Source: JBBRDU01 sp038230335 (lineage in GTDB: Bacteria; Verrucomicrobiota; Verrucomicrobiia; Chthoniobacterales; UBA10450). From it: a DNA stretch of 64,000 bases. Position numbers and translations under genes: made by a program. The notes under the pieces are model-generated. The model made no database searches. It had not been told where the DNA came from and was given only the letters and a program-made list of their open reading frames with translations. This document shows positions 33,800 to 42,980 of this stretch, one piece after another; position 1 is the first letter of the stretch, and the number at the start of each line of letters is the position of its first letter. The stretch covers positions 248,001 to 312,000 of the forward strand of contig JBBRNL010000004.1 in NCBI GenBank assembly GCA_038230335.1, in the 5' to 3' direction.

Positions 33800-34587
33800 C
33801 GAATCCTCTCTCTTATGTGGCTGAACTGCGTGATGTGCAGATGCGGTTCGACGATAAAAAAGTGCTCGATGGTGTATCGCTGGCGGTCGATCCGATGCAG
33901 CGACTTGTCATTATGGGACAGAGCGGCAGTGGCAAGAGCACCATCCTTCGGTTGATTCTTGGAATTCTGAAACCGGATGAAGGCTCTGTTTTCTTCAAAC
34001 AATTCGAGGTGACCCGTTTGCAGCGCCGCAAACTACAGCAGATCCGTCGGCAAATCGGCATGGTTTACCAGTACTCTGCCCTGCTCAGCTCCAGGAACGT
34101 GCGCGATAATGTCGCCCTCCCATTGGAAGAATTGACCGATAAAACTCAGGCGGAAATCGACGAGATTGTCGACGAGAAGCTCCAGCTTGTCGGAATGTTC
34201 GAATCCAAATACATGACGCCATCGGAACTGAGCGGTGGCATGCGCAAGCGGGTGAGCCTGGCCCGCGCGCTCGTCATGGAGCCGGAATTGATTCTGTTCG
34301 ACGAGCCGACCGCCGGACTTGACCCGGTCATCAGCTCGGTCATTGATGAGCTGATCATCGGCCTGACCGAGAAGCATAAAGTGACCTCGATTATCGTGAC
34401 CCATGAAATGGATAGCGCCTTTCGCATCGGCACGCGCATGGCTATGTTATATCAGGGGAAAATCATTGAAGACGCCGAGCCAGATCAATTTCGCCAATCG
34501 AACAACGCGGTCGTCCGCCAATTCTTGAGCGGAAGCACGGAAGGTCCCATTTTGGAAGGAAGTCAGGATGCAATTACGACGAAATGA
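33796..34587 (+). CDS. mlaF: MlaF-family ABC transporter ATPase
   Basis: 263 residues from the GTG at 33796, which overlaps the mlaE stop; a longer frame runs back inside mlaE but is out-of-frame shadow. Walker A GQSGSGKST (41-49), signature LSGGMRKR (145-152), Walker B ILFDEPTAG (166-174) and the H-loop THEMDSAF are intact. The MlaF-specific DPVIS and MRKR follow the family. The last 20 bp overlap mlaD. Confidence 0.95.
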   Translation: MTNPLSYVAELRDVQMRFDDKKVLDGVSLAVDPMQRLVIMGQSGSGKSTILRLILGILKPDEGSVFFKQFEVTRLQRRKLQQIRRQIGMVYQYSALLSSRNVRDNVALPLEELTDKTQAEIDEIVDEKLQLVGMFESKYMTPSELSGGMRKRVSLARALVMEPELILFDEPTAGLDPVISSVIDELIIGLTEKHKVTSIIVTHEMDSAFRIGTRMAMLYQGKIIEDAEPDQFRQSNNAVVRQFLSGSTEGPILEGSQDAITTK

Positions 34588-35569
34588 GATTTTAACTGGC
34601 CTGCTCGTGGTCGGCACGGTGGTCGTTGTGGTCGGCATCCTGATTTTGCTGGGAGCCCCCGGATTGTTCCGTCCGCTCGTGACTTACAAGATTTACTTCG
34701 ATAATGCCGCCGGCATTAAACTGGGCGCCCCCGTGCTCCTGGCCGGGCGCAAGATCGGACAGGTGCAGAAGTTATATTCGCCCGTCTCACGGGAAGAAGA
34801 CCAACGCGCGCAAGAAGCGGCGGCGCAGATTCGGCCGCCCGATGCCAAGGCCAGCCCGACCCCGCCCGACGGCAAACTCAAGTTCGAGGTGCGTATCGAC
34901 GTCCAGGCTGATAAAGGCGCGTTGGTTTATAAGGACGCGCACGCACGCATGATCTCACTCGGTCTGCTCGGCGAGATGGCCATCGATATCACACAGGGCA
35001 CGGAGGGCTCGGGACGGGCGCGGGACGGTGAAATGTTCGCGGGCGAACGAGCCGCCGACTTCGCGGAGGCTGCCGCCAAATTACTCGAGATCGTCGAACC
35101 GGTGGCGAAGGAAGCCACCCAAACGATGAAAGAGCTTGAATCGACTGCGCAAAATCTCAGCCACATCACGGATGAGAACTCCGAGTTGAACAAGGCGCTG
35201 ACAGAGTTCAAAACATTCGGCCAACACCTCGTCGAACTAACCGCGCCGGAAGGCTCGTTAAATACGTCACTGGCGAACATTGAAAAAATCAGTCACGACA
35301 TCTCCGCCAACAACAACATCGCGGTCACCTTGCAAAACTTTCGAGACTCGTCCGAGAAACTCAAGACAGTCATGAGCGATCTCAGTCCGCAGTTGCGCGA
35401 GAGCGGGAAGAATCTGACGGAGTTTACGAACACGGTGAAGAGCCAGCCCTGGCGCTTGATTTATCCGACAACCAAGAAATATCCGGAGGCAACCCCCGCG
35501 CCCGCGCCTGATACGATCACCGTCCGGAAAAGCACGCGAGCCAGGCCGACGCCGAAACCGGGACGCTAG
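34568..35569 (+). CDS. mlaD: MlaD-family MCE substrate-binding protein
   Basis: 333 residues anchored by one N-terminal membrane segment (LTGLLVVGTVVVVVGILILLG) and exposed to the periplasm. One MCE domain (about 38-150) starts VTYKIYFDNAAGIKLGAPVLLAG and includes MISLGLLGEMAIDITQG. A long helical region (about 175-300) should form the tunnel or coiled stalk of the hexamer, and the C-terminus is Pro/Ala/Thr-rich. A linker insert at about 70-100 (EEDQRAQEAAAQIRPPDA) enlarges the MCE domain. It completes mlaE-mlaF-mlaD; MlaC and MlaB are not seen. Confidence 0.92.
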   Translation: MQLRRNEILTGLLVVGTVVVVVGILILLGAPGLFRPLVTYKIYFDNAAGIKLGAPVLLAGRKIGQVQKLYSPVSREEDQRAQEAAAQIRPPDAKASPTPPDGKLKFEVRIDVQADKGALVYKDAHARMISLGLLGEMAIDITQGTEGSGRARDGEMFAGERAADFAEAAAKLLEIVEPVAKEATQTMKELESTAQNLSHITDENSELNKALTEFKTFGQHLVELTAPEGSLNTSLANIEKISHDISANNNIAVTLQNFRDSSEKLKTVMSDLSPQLRESGKNLTEFTNTVKSQPWRLIYPTTKKYPEATPAPAPDTITVRKSTRARPTPKPGR

Positions 35570-35577
35570 CGACCAGT

Positions 35578-36678
35578 TCAGGCCGCCTTCGCGGTCAGAC
35601 GGCCTTGCAGAAATTTCAGGATGGCCGTTTCGCCCGACCGCAGATCGATCGCTTCGCTTTCCAACGCTTCCTCTGTCTTCTTCTTCAGCCCTTCGATTGC
35701 GTAACCGCTGAGATAACTCTCGAATACGGCCGGGTGGACATAACATTTCCGGCAGATCGACGGCGTGTTCCCCAGCACTCTACTGACAGCCGTCACCGCT
35801 TCCTTGATCTTGGCCTTGGCCTCTTTCTTCGTTTCAAACTTTCCAAGGTGATTCAACGCCATGGCGGCCAGCACGGTTCCACCCCATGTTCGAAAATCTT
35901 TCGCGCTGAATTCTTCGCCGGTGATCTCGCGCAGGTAATCGTTCACATCCTGCGAGGTGATATCGCTCGTCTTCCCCTCTTCATCGATAAATTGGAAGAG
36001 ATCCTGGCCGGGCAGATCCTGCAGCTTGGAAACGATCCGGGCGATGCGCAGATCCTTTATGTCGACCTCGTGTTTAATTCCACTTTTGCCGCGAAAACGA
36101 AACGACAGTTTAGATCCCTTCACGTCCACGTGCCTCTCCTTCAAAGTCGTTAGGCCAAAGGATTTATTGTCCCGCGCGTATTCTTCATTTCCGACCCGGA
36201 TGAAGGTTCGCTCAAGCAGATGGACGATGGTGGCCAGAACCTTGTTGCGGGGCAGGCCGGGCAGACTCAGATCTTCGTCCACGCGTTTGCGAATCTTGGG
36301 CAGGGCATTTCCAAACAAAACCATTTTCCCATACTTGTTTTCGTCTCGGATCTCACGCCAGCGCTCGTGATACCGATACTGTTTGCGACCTCGCGCATCC
36401 CGGCCCGTGGCTTGGATATGACCATTGGCCGTCGGGCAAATCCAAACCCTGGTATAGGCCGGTGGGACGGCGATGCGCCTGATGCGAAGCAAACGCTGCT
36501 CATCCCGCACCGGTTTTCCGTCCAGGTCGAGATACTCGAAATCATCGCCCTTCGCCTTGCGTGTATATCCCGGTTGGTCGTCGCTCACGTAACGCAACCC
36601 GGCTTCCTCGGCCACCTCCGCCGGGTCGGTGGTGACCTCGGCAGGTTTCTTTTTTGCGTTTGAAGCCTTCTTCGCCAT
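35578..36678 (-). CDS. Eukaryotic-type DNA topoisomerase IB
   Basis: Relaxes supercoils by a transient 3'-phosphotyrosine bond. 366 residues from the ATG at 36678. An N-terminal domain (ending LRIRRIAVPPAYTRVWICP) is followed by a catalytic domain with R161 (IRVGNEEYARDN), KDFRTWGGT (R263) and the nucleophile Y313 in CRKCYVHPAVFESYL. This is the short poxvirus-like form found in scattered bacteria. It sits alone, converging on mlaD with 8 bp between stops, and is not needed for growth in most bacteria, so transfer between lineages is plausible. Confidence 0.92.
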   Translation of the reverse strand: MAKKASNAKKKPAEVTTDPAEVAEEAGLRYVSDDQPGYTRKAKGDDFEYLDLDGKPVRDEQRLLRIRRIAVPPAYTRVWICPTANGHIQATGRDARGRKQYRYHERWREIRDENKYGKMVLFGNALPKIRKRVDEDLSLPGLPRNKVLATIVHLLERTFIRVGNEEYARDNKSFGLTTLKERHVDVKGSKLSFRFRGKSGIKHEVDIKDLRIARIVSKLQDLPGQDLFQFIDEEGKTSDITSQDVNDYLREITGEEFSAKDFRTWGGTVLAAMALNHLGKFETKKEAKAKIKEAVTAVSRVLGNTPSICRKCYVHPAVFESYLSGYAIEGLKKKTEEALESEAIDLRSGETAILKFLQGRLTAKAA

Positions 36679-36766
36679 GCCGGTCACGTGACTGAATCGC
36701 AATGGTCGATGCGATAGGCCTTGCTGTTATTTGCAGCCCAGCGTCGGGACCACTGCAGCCGCGGAC

Positions 36767-37201
36767 TCAGGAGCCGTAGCTCTTGGTAAACTTTTTCTTC
36801 GATTCCGACTCGTCTCCGGCTGTCGGTGTGATGGTTTCACTGGGGGCCGGCGCGTCACTGGAAGGGCCCGGCGAAGGCGAGGGCTCGGCCGCTGGCGGAG
36901 AGATGGCGCCGCCACTCTTTTGCTCCTGCGAAATCTCCACGAATGCCATTTGCAGATTCGAGATGGCGTTGCGCAGCACGGTCGCTTCCTCCTGCGAAAG
37001 ATTCCCGCGTGTCTTCTCCTGAATCATGGCCAGTTGATCGATAAACATCTTGGCCAGTTCCAGGTTTACTTCTCCCTGACCTGTTTGGGGATTCGGAATC
37101 TGCCCGAGAAAAAGCGCCGCGTTCTGCGCATGCATCATCACGAATTCGACAAAACGCTGCGAAAGCTCGCCGCTTTGAGTGTTGGTTTGGACTTCAGCCA
37201 T
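36767..37201 (-). CDS. DUF1844 family protein
   Basis: 144 residues. The conserved helical core (about 12-92) reads RFVEFVMMHAQNAALFLGQIPNP, then NLELAKMFIDQLAMIQEKTRGNLSQEE, the DUF1844 pattern. The tail (about 95-144) is Pro/Ser/Ala-rich and ends in a basic patch (ESKKKFTKSYGS). The molecular role is unknown. It starts 2 bp after the M16 peptidase stop on the same strand, so it is co-transcribed with it. Confidence 0.85.
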   Translation of the reverse strand: MAEVQTNTQSGELSQRFVEFVMMHAQNAALFLGQIPNPQTGQGEVNLELAKMFIDQLAMIQEKTRGNLSQEEATVLRNAISNLQMAFVEISQEQKSGGAISPPAAEPSPSPGPSSDAPAPSETITPTAGDESESKKKFTKSYGS

Positions 37202-37203
37202 AT

Positions 37204-39846
37204 TTACTTTCCTTTCGTAGCTGCGGCCGCGTCTGGCGGTTGGACGGTGGCCAGCACGTACGGTTGATCGCGAAAATATTTTGCCGCCACCCGTTTGATG
37301 TCTTCCAGCGTGACTTTATCGATGTCGGCTTCAAGTGATTTGTGAAAATTGAACCCGAGCCCGTAGAGCTCATCGAGCGCACATTGAAAACCGTAGCTAT
37401 CATTGCTCTGATTGGCGATCTGCTGTTGCCCAACCAGCTTTTTCTTGGCTCGGGCCAGCTCCTGGGCAGTTAGTCCGTCACTGGCGAGCTTGCCAATCTC
37501 GTCGAGCAATGCTGTTTTCACCGGCTCAATCTTGGCCGGATCTGTCCCAAGATAAAACGCAAACAATCCCGGAACGAGTCCCTGCACCTGGGTCGCTCCG
37601 ACGTAATAGGCCAGCCCCATTTGCTCGCGGATTCTAATAAAGAACCGTGAGCCCAAATCACTGCTCGCTTCATCAATCAGTTCCAAGGCGTGCCGATCCG
37701 GACTAAAAACATCCGCTCCACCGTAGCCGACCATGAGCACGGCTTGCGCCTTATCCCGTCGCGCGTCGACCGGCTCAGTCTTAAGCAGAGGCGCAGGTTT
37801 GGGAGCATCGCTCAGCGCGAGTGTCCCGGGCTTCATTTGCGCCAGCGTCTGTTCGAAAAGTTGTTTCACTTCGGCCGCACTGACATTGCCAAAGACGGAG
37901 ATCACCCCGTTTTTCGCCACCATGTAACGGTCACGAAACTCGAGCAAATCTTTGGGCGTCAATCGCTGCACCGAATCGACCGCTCCGTTCGCGCGCAAGG
38001 CGTAAGGGTGATCGTGGAAAAGCGCTTGCCGCATGATATTGCGTGCCACTGTCGTGAGTTGCTCCTCCTCCTGCTTGATCCCGGCGATCTGCACTTCTTT
38101 TTCCCGCGCTACCCCTTTCTCCGGCATGGTGGCGTTGAGCAAGATGTCTGACAGGATCGTGACACCCAGTTTCAGATCGGGCCTGGTCACATCCACGCCA
38201 ACGCTGAAGCTGTTATTGCCGGCGTCGCTCGAAATAACCCCGCCGACCGCCTCAATCTCCCCGGAGATCTGCTCGCCCGTGCGCGTCTTCGTTCCCTTTA
38301 ACAATGATTTCGCCATCAAACGCGTGATGCCGTTCGTCTGCGCGGTTTCCGCCAGCAGCCCACCTCGAAAAACGGCGGTCATGGCCACGAGAGGCAGCCG
38401 CGCGTCTTCCCGGACGAGCACACGCAGCCCATTCGAGAGCTCGATCTTTTGCACCTCTCCCGCGCTGACGGGTTTCACCGCATCACGTCCTTTGGCTAGC
38501 GAACCTTTGGGATTCAACGAAACAACCGTGAGCTTATCGTCAGTCAGATAGGTAGCGGCCACTCGCTTAATGTCTTCGAGGGTGACCTTCTGAACGGCGT
38601 CGAGATAATCGCGACTAAAATTCAAATTTCGCGTCAGGAGCCAGTTCGAACCGATGTCGGAAGCCTGCCCCTTCATCGTGGTCAGAGAACCAAGATGATG
38701 ACTGAGCGACATTTTCTTTGCCTTGGTCAGTTCTTCCGCCGTCACGCCGGCTTGTTTGACTTCTCCGATTATCGACAGCAGGAGCTTTTCCACCTCCTCC
38801 CGCTTGGCCGGTTCCGCCGTGGCATCGAGGCCGAATAATCCGGGATCACCGGGAGTGTAGGAGAACGCGGAGACGCCATAAGCCAATCCAGCCTCATCGC
38901 GCACTCGCCGATACAAACGTGAACTGCGTCCCTCGCCGAGAATAGACGATAAAAGATCGAGCGCCGGCACATCCGGATGCGTTACCTCCGGCACATGCCA
39001 GGCCAGTGACAGGCGCGTCAGTTCGGTCGGAAATTCCTGATGCGCATCGCGTCGGCCCAGTTGCGGTGGTTCCACCGGAATATAAACCGGCCGGAGTGAT
39101 TTCTCGGGGTAGGCTTTGAAAAAGTCGGCCAACTGCTGGCGGACCTTGTCGGCCTCCACGTCGCCCACGATGACAAAAGTCAGGTTGTTCGGTACGTAGC
39201 GCGATTTGTAATACTGCATGACCTGCTCCTGCGTGAGCTGGTTGTACACTTCGAGCTGTCCAATCACGGGCAGGCGATAAGGATGGCGCTGGTAGGAAGT
39301 GGCGAAGAGCAGTTGCCCGGACATGCGGTCCGGATCATCAAATCCCATGGCGAATTCCCGCCGGATTACTTCCTGTTCCTTTAAATATTCATCGGGCGGA
39401 AGGGTCGAATTCATCATCGCGTCGGACAAGACATCGAGCGCCGTGGCCACTCCGGCTTTCGGCACATCGATCCAAAAAACCGTGCGATCGAATGAGGTAT
39501 AAGCGTTGATGTAACCGCCCACGTCTTGGACCTTCTGCGCGATCGCACTATTCGACTGGGTCTTCGTCCCCTTGAACAACATGTGCTCGAGAATGTGGGA
39601 CAAGCCCGCTCCGAGTCGCTCGTCTTCATTGATGCTCCCCGTGGCGCACCAGGCCTGCACACTCGCCACCGGGGCGCTATGATCTTCCTTTACGATGACC
39701 GTGAGTCCGTCCGGCAACACCCACTTTTGCGCACCCGTCGGCGGGACCGTGACAGCAGTGGATTCGTGCGGCGGCGCGGCGTTCAAATTGGCAGTGTTAA
39801 GCATAAGGGCGCCGATCAAGGCAAGGCGCGGCGCGAAGCCGCTCAT
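37204..39846 (-). CDS. M16 (insulinase/PqqL-type) zinc metallopeptidase
   Basis: 880 residues with two M16 halves. The active N-half has the inverted zinc motif H84-I-L-E87-H88 (GLSHILEHMLFKGTKT) and the downstream ligand E164 (EVIRREFAMGF). The C-half repeats the fold (NGITRLMAKSLLKGTKTRTGE) but has lost HxxEH, as usual for the clam-shell partner. A signal peptide (LALIGALMLNTANLNA) puts it in the periplasm. It would digest small peptides held in a closed chamber. The start overlaps the Minf_1886-like stop by 4 bp, and DUF1844 follows directly. Confidence 0.94.
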   Translation of the reverse strand: MSGFAPRLALIGALMLNTANLNAAPPHESTAVTVPPTGAQKWVLPDGLTVIVKEDHSAPVASVQAWCATGSINEDERLGAGLSHILEHMLFKGTKTQSNSAIAQKVQDVGGYINAYTSFDRTVFWIDVPKAGVATALDVLSDAMMNSTLPPDEYLKEQEVIRREFAMGFDDPDRMSGQLLFATSYQRHPYRLPVIGQLEVYNQLTQEQVMQYYKSRYVPNNLTFVIVGDVEADKVRQQLADFFKAYPEKSLRPVYIPVEPPQLGRRDAHQEFPTELTRLSLAWHVPEVTHPDVPALDLLSSILGEGRSSRLYRRVRDEAGLAYGVSAFSYTPGDPGLFGLDATAEPAKREEVEKLLLSIIGEVKQAGVTAEELTKAKKMSLSHHLGSLTTMKGQASDIGSNWLLTRNLNFSRDYLDAVQKVTLEDIKRVAATYLTDDKLTVVSLNPKGSLAKGRDAVKPVSAGEVQKIELSNGLRVLVREDARLPLVAMTAVFRGGLLAETAQTNGITRLMAKSLLKGTKTRTGEQISGEIEAVGGVISSDAGNNSFSVGVDVTRPDLKLGVTILSDILLNATMPEKGVAREKEVQIAGIKQEEEQLTTVARNIMRQALFHDHPYALRANGAVDSVQRLTPKDLLEFRDRYMVAKNGVISVFGNVSAAEVKQLFEQTLAQMKPGTLALSDAPKPAPLLKTEPVDARRDKAQAVLMVGYGGADVFSPDRHALELIDEASSDLGSRFFIRIREQMGLAYYVGATQVQGLVPGLFAFYLGTDPAKIEPVKTALLDEIGKLASDGLTAQELARAKKKLVGQQQIANQSNDSYGFQCALDELYGLGFNFHKSLEADIDKVTLEDIKRVAAKYFRDQPYVLATVQPPDAAAATKGK

Positions 39847-40277
39847 AAGGATTTCGGTGCAGGCAAACCGGGCGGCAACTGCGCGGGAGGTGCCTTGTCC
39901 GGCACAAACGGTTTCACAAAAGCATCTTTAAAGTCGTAGACGCTTTTGAAATCCGCCATCGAATCTTCGTCCGTTTTTCCAAAAATACCCGCCCCAATCA
40001 GGTTGAAGACCATGTGACCGATATCTTCACACTGGTGGATACCCCAACAGGAAAACACCGTCACCACCATTGGACCAAACTCTTTCAGCGCATATTGGCG
40101 GACGCCTTCCAGTAACTCAGGTCCGGCCACGTGCCGGACGGTAGTGCCCTTGATTTTCTTCTGCTGCTTGGTCGTAAAATCGAGCGCGTCGCGCAAAAAT
40201 ACGTACGCGTCGCGCGAATAGCGCGGATCGGTCGCTACGATGGAGTCGAGCGTTTCGGCAAATCCAATTTTTTGCAT
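39843..40277 (-). CDS. Minf_1886-like conserved protein (PVC-restricted family)
   Basis: 144 residues from the ATG at 40277 (MQKIGFAETLDSIVATDPRYS); an ATG at 40292 adds five residues. Conserved-looking blocks are DPRYSRDAYVFLRDALDFT, VRHVAGPELLEGVRQYALKEFGPMV and VFSCWGIHQCEDIGHMVFNLIGAGIFGKTDED. I recall this as a family limited to Planctomycetes and Verrucomicrobia, with no known function. There is no signal or membrane segment. Its stop overlaps the M16 peptidase start (ATGA), suggesting coupled synthesis. The family name is from memory, the reading frame from sequence. Confidence 0.72.
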   Translation of the reverse strand: MQKIGFAETLDSIVATDPRYSRDAYVFLRDALDFTTKQQKKIKGTTVRHVAGPELLEGVRQYALKEFGPMVVTVFSCWGIHQCEDIGHMVFNLIGAGIFGKTDEDSMADFKSVYDFKDAFVKPFVPDKAPPAQLPPGLPAPKSL

Positions 40278-40386
40278 GTAGAAAGGGCGCACACAGGGCG
40301 CGAGCGCTTACGATACCCAGCAACAATCACGCGAGCAACTACCGGCGGCGAAGAAGAATGGAAAGCTTCGGCTCGATCGCACTCCG

Positions 40387-40743
40387 CTATTCCGACCAGA
40401 CGGCGAACTCGCCCCCGCCCGGCTCGCGAAAATGAAAGCGGCGTCCGCCCGGGAACTCGAAGATTTCGCGCGTCACCTCGCCGCCCAGCACTTTCACCTC
40501 TTCGAGAACAGCCGCCAGATCGCGCTGATAAAAAACAATGAGCACCCCGCCCGCCTCAACGCCGGCCGTTTTCTCCGCCCTGTAAAATCCACCGGTCATC
40601 CGGCCGTCATCGAACGCCGCATAGTCGGGCCCGTAATCCGTGAATGGCCAGCCAAATAAAGCGGTGAAAAATCGTTTCGTCGCCGCCAGGTCGCGCGACG
40701 GCATTTCGACGTAATCAATCGTCCTGGGCAAAGATTCGTGCAT
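40387..40743 (-). CDS. VOC family protein (glyoxalase/bleomycin-resistance fold)
   Basis: 118 residues, one pair of beta-alpha-beta-beta-beta modules: TIDYVEMPSRDLAATKRFFTALFGWPF and FYQRDLAAVLEEVKVLGGEVTREIFEFPGGRRFHFREPGGGEFAVW. This is a single vicinal-oxygen-chelate domain that would work as a dimer. The usual metal ligands are E near the N-terminus and H/E in the C-half, present at least partly. The substrate is unknown. It starts 3 bp after the gluzincin-like gene and is part of the minus-strand run. Confidence 0.85.
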   Translation of the reverse strand: MHESLPRTIDYVEMPSRDLAATKRFFTALFGWPFTDYGPDYAAFDDGRMTGGFYRAEKTAGVEAGGVLIVFYQRDLAAVLEEVKVLGGEVTREIFEFPGGRRFHFREPGGGEFAVWSE

Positions 40744-40746
40744 GGA

Positions 40747-42057
40747 TCAGTTTTGGAACTGCGCTTCGACCGAGTCCAGATAAACTGACAGAGCATCGCG
40801 GCGCCGTTTCTCCGGCTCGCTCGATTGACCGGCTGCCTTCAGGTAATTGGTAAAGGATCCGCTGCTCGTCGGCAGTTGCGTGGCCTCGAACCAATTCATG
40901 TAGTCGTCGATATCCGTCATCCGGCTGGCAATCCGCGCGCGGGTCTCTTTAACCACGGCCAGCCGTTGCGGAATCTTGGCGCGTTTCCTGGCCGCGAGCA
41001 GTTGCGCGATCTCCTGATATTCCACTACCACCGGGCGCATGAGCGGGTGGGCGGAGGTCGAGAGCAACAGCAAATTCTGGCTGAGCGAGCGAAGAGCAGG
41101 GACCTGACCCACGATCGGTTTGGTCCGGCCAAGATTTCCCAACTCCAGCGGTTTGCTCCGGGCATTCGAGTTTGGAATCGGACTGCGCAGCAGCTCTTCC
41201 AGCCGGCGCTGCGTTTCGCCAAAGCTGAGAAAAAATTCATAGCGCGAGGCAGAAGCAAACTTCGCCACCGCCGATTTCCACAAAGCGTCCAAAGCACCGC
41301 CACTACCCACCCCGGGAAACTGCGACCTGAGGTCAACCAGCGGATCGTTCGAGGCGCGGGATAAACTCTCGATATAGGCGGACAAACGCTTGGCACCGGA
41401 CGGCTGATCGAGAAGAAATTGGAGGAGTGCCGCCGCGTACGCGCGATAAAGCAAAAGCGCCTGCGAATCGAGTTGCTCCGGCTTTTGCTCCATAAAATCC
41501 TGGAGCGAGACGATCTTGTCAGACTCCGCCGCAGCCGTAAGCAAGTCGTTGAGTGTTTGTTTTTGAACGCGCGCACTCCGGGCCATGACTCCATCGATCA
41601 ACCAGGGCGGGGCCTCGGCAAACATCGTCCCGACCGGTGTATCGGGATGATCCCGGTAGATCAGTTCGATGAAAATCACGCGCAGCAGATTGTGTTGCAC
41701 GGCCGGCGTGTCCACGTTCGCCGGGATGGTAAGATCCAGTTGCAGTTTTAAGCCCATCCCGGTTTGGCTCACGTGCAGTTGCGAAGCCGGAATCTCCGGA
41801 ACGTTGGCCTGCCGGAATTGCAAATTCAGGATGATTGGCGTTTTCCAGTCGTCGTGTCTTTGCAGGATTCCCAAAAGGCTGGCCTTCGTCTGTTCCGCCA
41901 GGTCCCCCATTGCTCCGCGCAATGGCACGCTTGCTCCGTAGATGATGAACTGACGCGAGGGACTGGTACTGCGTTCAAGAGGCGCAGCCAGAGCTGCCGC
42001 CGGAGCAAAAGCCGGAAGCACGATGATCGGGAGGATAAACTGCCAGACGATTTTCAT
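40747..42057 (-). CDS. Exported protein with degenerate gluzincin-peptidase pattern
   Basis: 436 residues from the ATG at 42057, with signal peptide (IVWQFILPIIVLPAFAPAAALA). The region at 125-160 reads RVIFIELIYRD then PPWLIDGVMA. In gluzincin (peptidase MA-like) enzymes this spacing holds HExxH and PxWLxEGxA. Here both metal histidines are replaced and the glutamate is Asp, so a pseudo-enzyme is likely. The rest is helical, with no other motif. No close family is recognised. It is followed by the VOC gene at 3 bp. Confidence 0.6.
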   Translation of the reverse strand: MKIVWQFILPIIVLPAFAPAAALAAPLERSTSPSRQFIIYGASVPLRGAMGDLAEQTKASLLGILQRHDDWKTPIILNLQFRQANVPEIPASQLHVSQTGMGLKLQLDLTIPANVDTPAVQHNLLRVIFIELIYRDHPDTPVGTMFAEAPPWLIDGVMARSARVQKQTLNDLLTAAAESDKIVSLQDFMEQKPEQLDSQALLLYRAYAAALLQFLLDQPSGAKRLSAYIESLSRASNDPLVDLRSQFPGVGSGGALDALWKSAVAKFASASRYEFFLSFGETQRRLEELLRSPIPNSNARSKPLELGNLGRTKPIVGQVPALRSLSQNLLLLSTSAHPLMRPVVVEYQEIAQLLAARKRAKIPQRLAVVKETRARIASRMTDIDDYMNWFEATQLPTSSGSFTNYLKAAGQSSEPEKRRRDALSVYLDSVEAQFQN

Positions 42058-42231
42058 CCTGAGGCGCAAGGCATCCTAGCCCGGGGGTGGCCTCACAATC
42101 GAGCAGGAAACAGCGAACCACATTGAAGAGATTAAGCTCGAAACCAGGCTCGCTTTGACTTGATTCAACCCGCGCCGTGCTGAACACGAGGCAATCTACC
42201 TCATTGGCGCGTACGCTGTAACGCGTCGGCG

Positions 42232-42975
42232 CTATGGAGCAGCCGCCAGGACGACCGCCTTGTCGTGAAATTCGATCGCTCCCATTTTTGCGACTAATTT
42301 CATTTCGCGATCAAGCGCACCGCGCAGATCGGCGAATAGCAGACCCATGAATTGCGCGATTTGCGGATGAATGGGCAAGCGTCCGATGCTGCCGCCCTTC
42401 GTGGTCACCGCCAATTGGCCGGCCGTCAGCCGTGGGGCCAGAGCCATGGTCGTGAAAACGGAATAGCCAAAAAGGGAACGCTCCATCGTGACGGAACAGG
42501 CTCCCTCGCGAAATTCAACAACGGCGCGGTTGAAATCCAGCATGGGTTGATCGAGCGATTTCTGTTTCGGTTTCAAGGCGTAAATGAGAAATGCGTTCAC
42601 CTGGTCGTCCGTGTAGCGCAGGAGGGCAGGCTGGTGACGGGTTGTGGCACCCTCCAGGTCGAAGCGGATCTGCGATGCGAGCATCGCCGTCTTCGTTGGG
42701 GCCGGCACATCGGGCGGCAGGACCATCTGAACGAAAGCAGCCACGAGAAATGCTCCCAGTACCACTTTGCTGATCTTGAAAAAGAGCGCGCGAAGGCGGG
42801 CACGCTGTGGATCAAAAAGTTTCTTTACGCGCTTGCGCGCATCCTGCACGTCCTCTTTGCGGACCTTCACGGCGGTACGGTCCAGGCGCGCGCCGCAGTC
42901 ATGGCAATAGATGCGTTCCGGCTCGTTTTCGTGGCGGCACTCAGCGCAGACCACGCTCGTCATTGTACTGGTCAT
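42232..42975 (-). CDS. Zinc-ribbon membrane protein, unknown function
   Basis: 247 residues. An N-terminal zinc ribbon (C10, C13, C24, C27 in VCAECRHENEP and YCHDCGARLD) is followed by a basic linker, one membrane segment (about 68-88: SKVVLGAFLVAAFVQMVLPP) and a beta-rich extracytoplasmic part with no recognised domain (NAFLIYALKPKQKSLDQPM, VEFREGACSVTMERSLFGYSVFTT). The layout is a cytoplasmic zinc head joined to an exported tail. It starts 5 bp after the FmdB-type gene, so they are co-transcribed. Confidence 0.68.
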   Translation of the reverse strand: MTSTMTSVVCAECRHENEPERIYCHDCGARLDRTAVKVRKEDVQDARKRVKKLFDPQRARLRALFFKISKVVLGAFLVAAFVQMVLPPDVPAPTKTAMLASQIRFDLEGATTRHQPALLRYTDDQVNAFLIYALKPKQKSLDQPMLDFNRAVVEFREGACSVTMERSLFGYSVFTTMALAPRLTAGQLAVTTKGGSIGRLPIHPQIAQFMGLLFADLRGALDREMKLVAKMGAIEFHDKAVVLAAAP

Positions 42976-42980
42976 GTTAG

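Noticed and set aside
30882..35569. Possible genomic island (glycosyltransferase, asparaginase, Mla)
   Set aside because: GC and codon choice look like the neighbours, and no integrase, tRNA end or direct repeats flank it.
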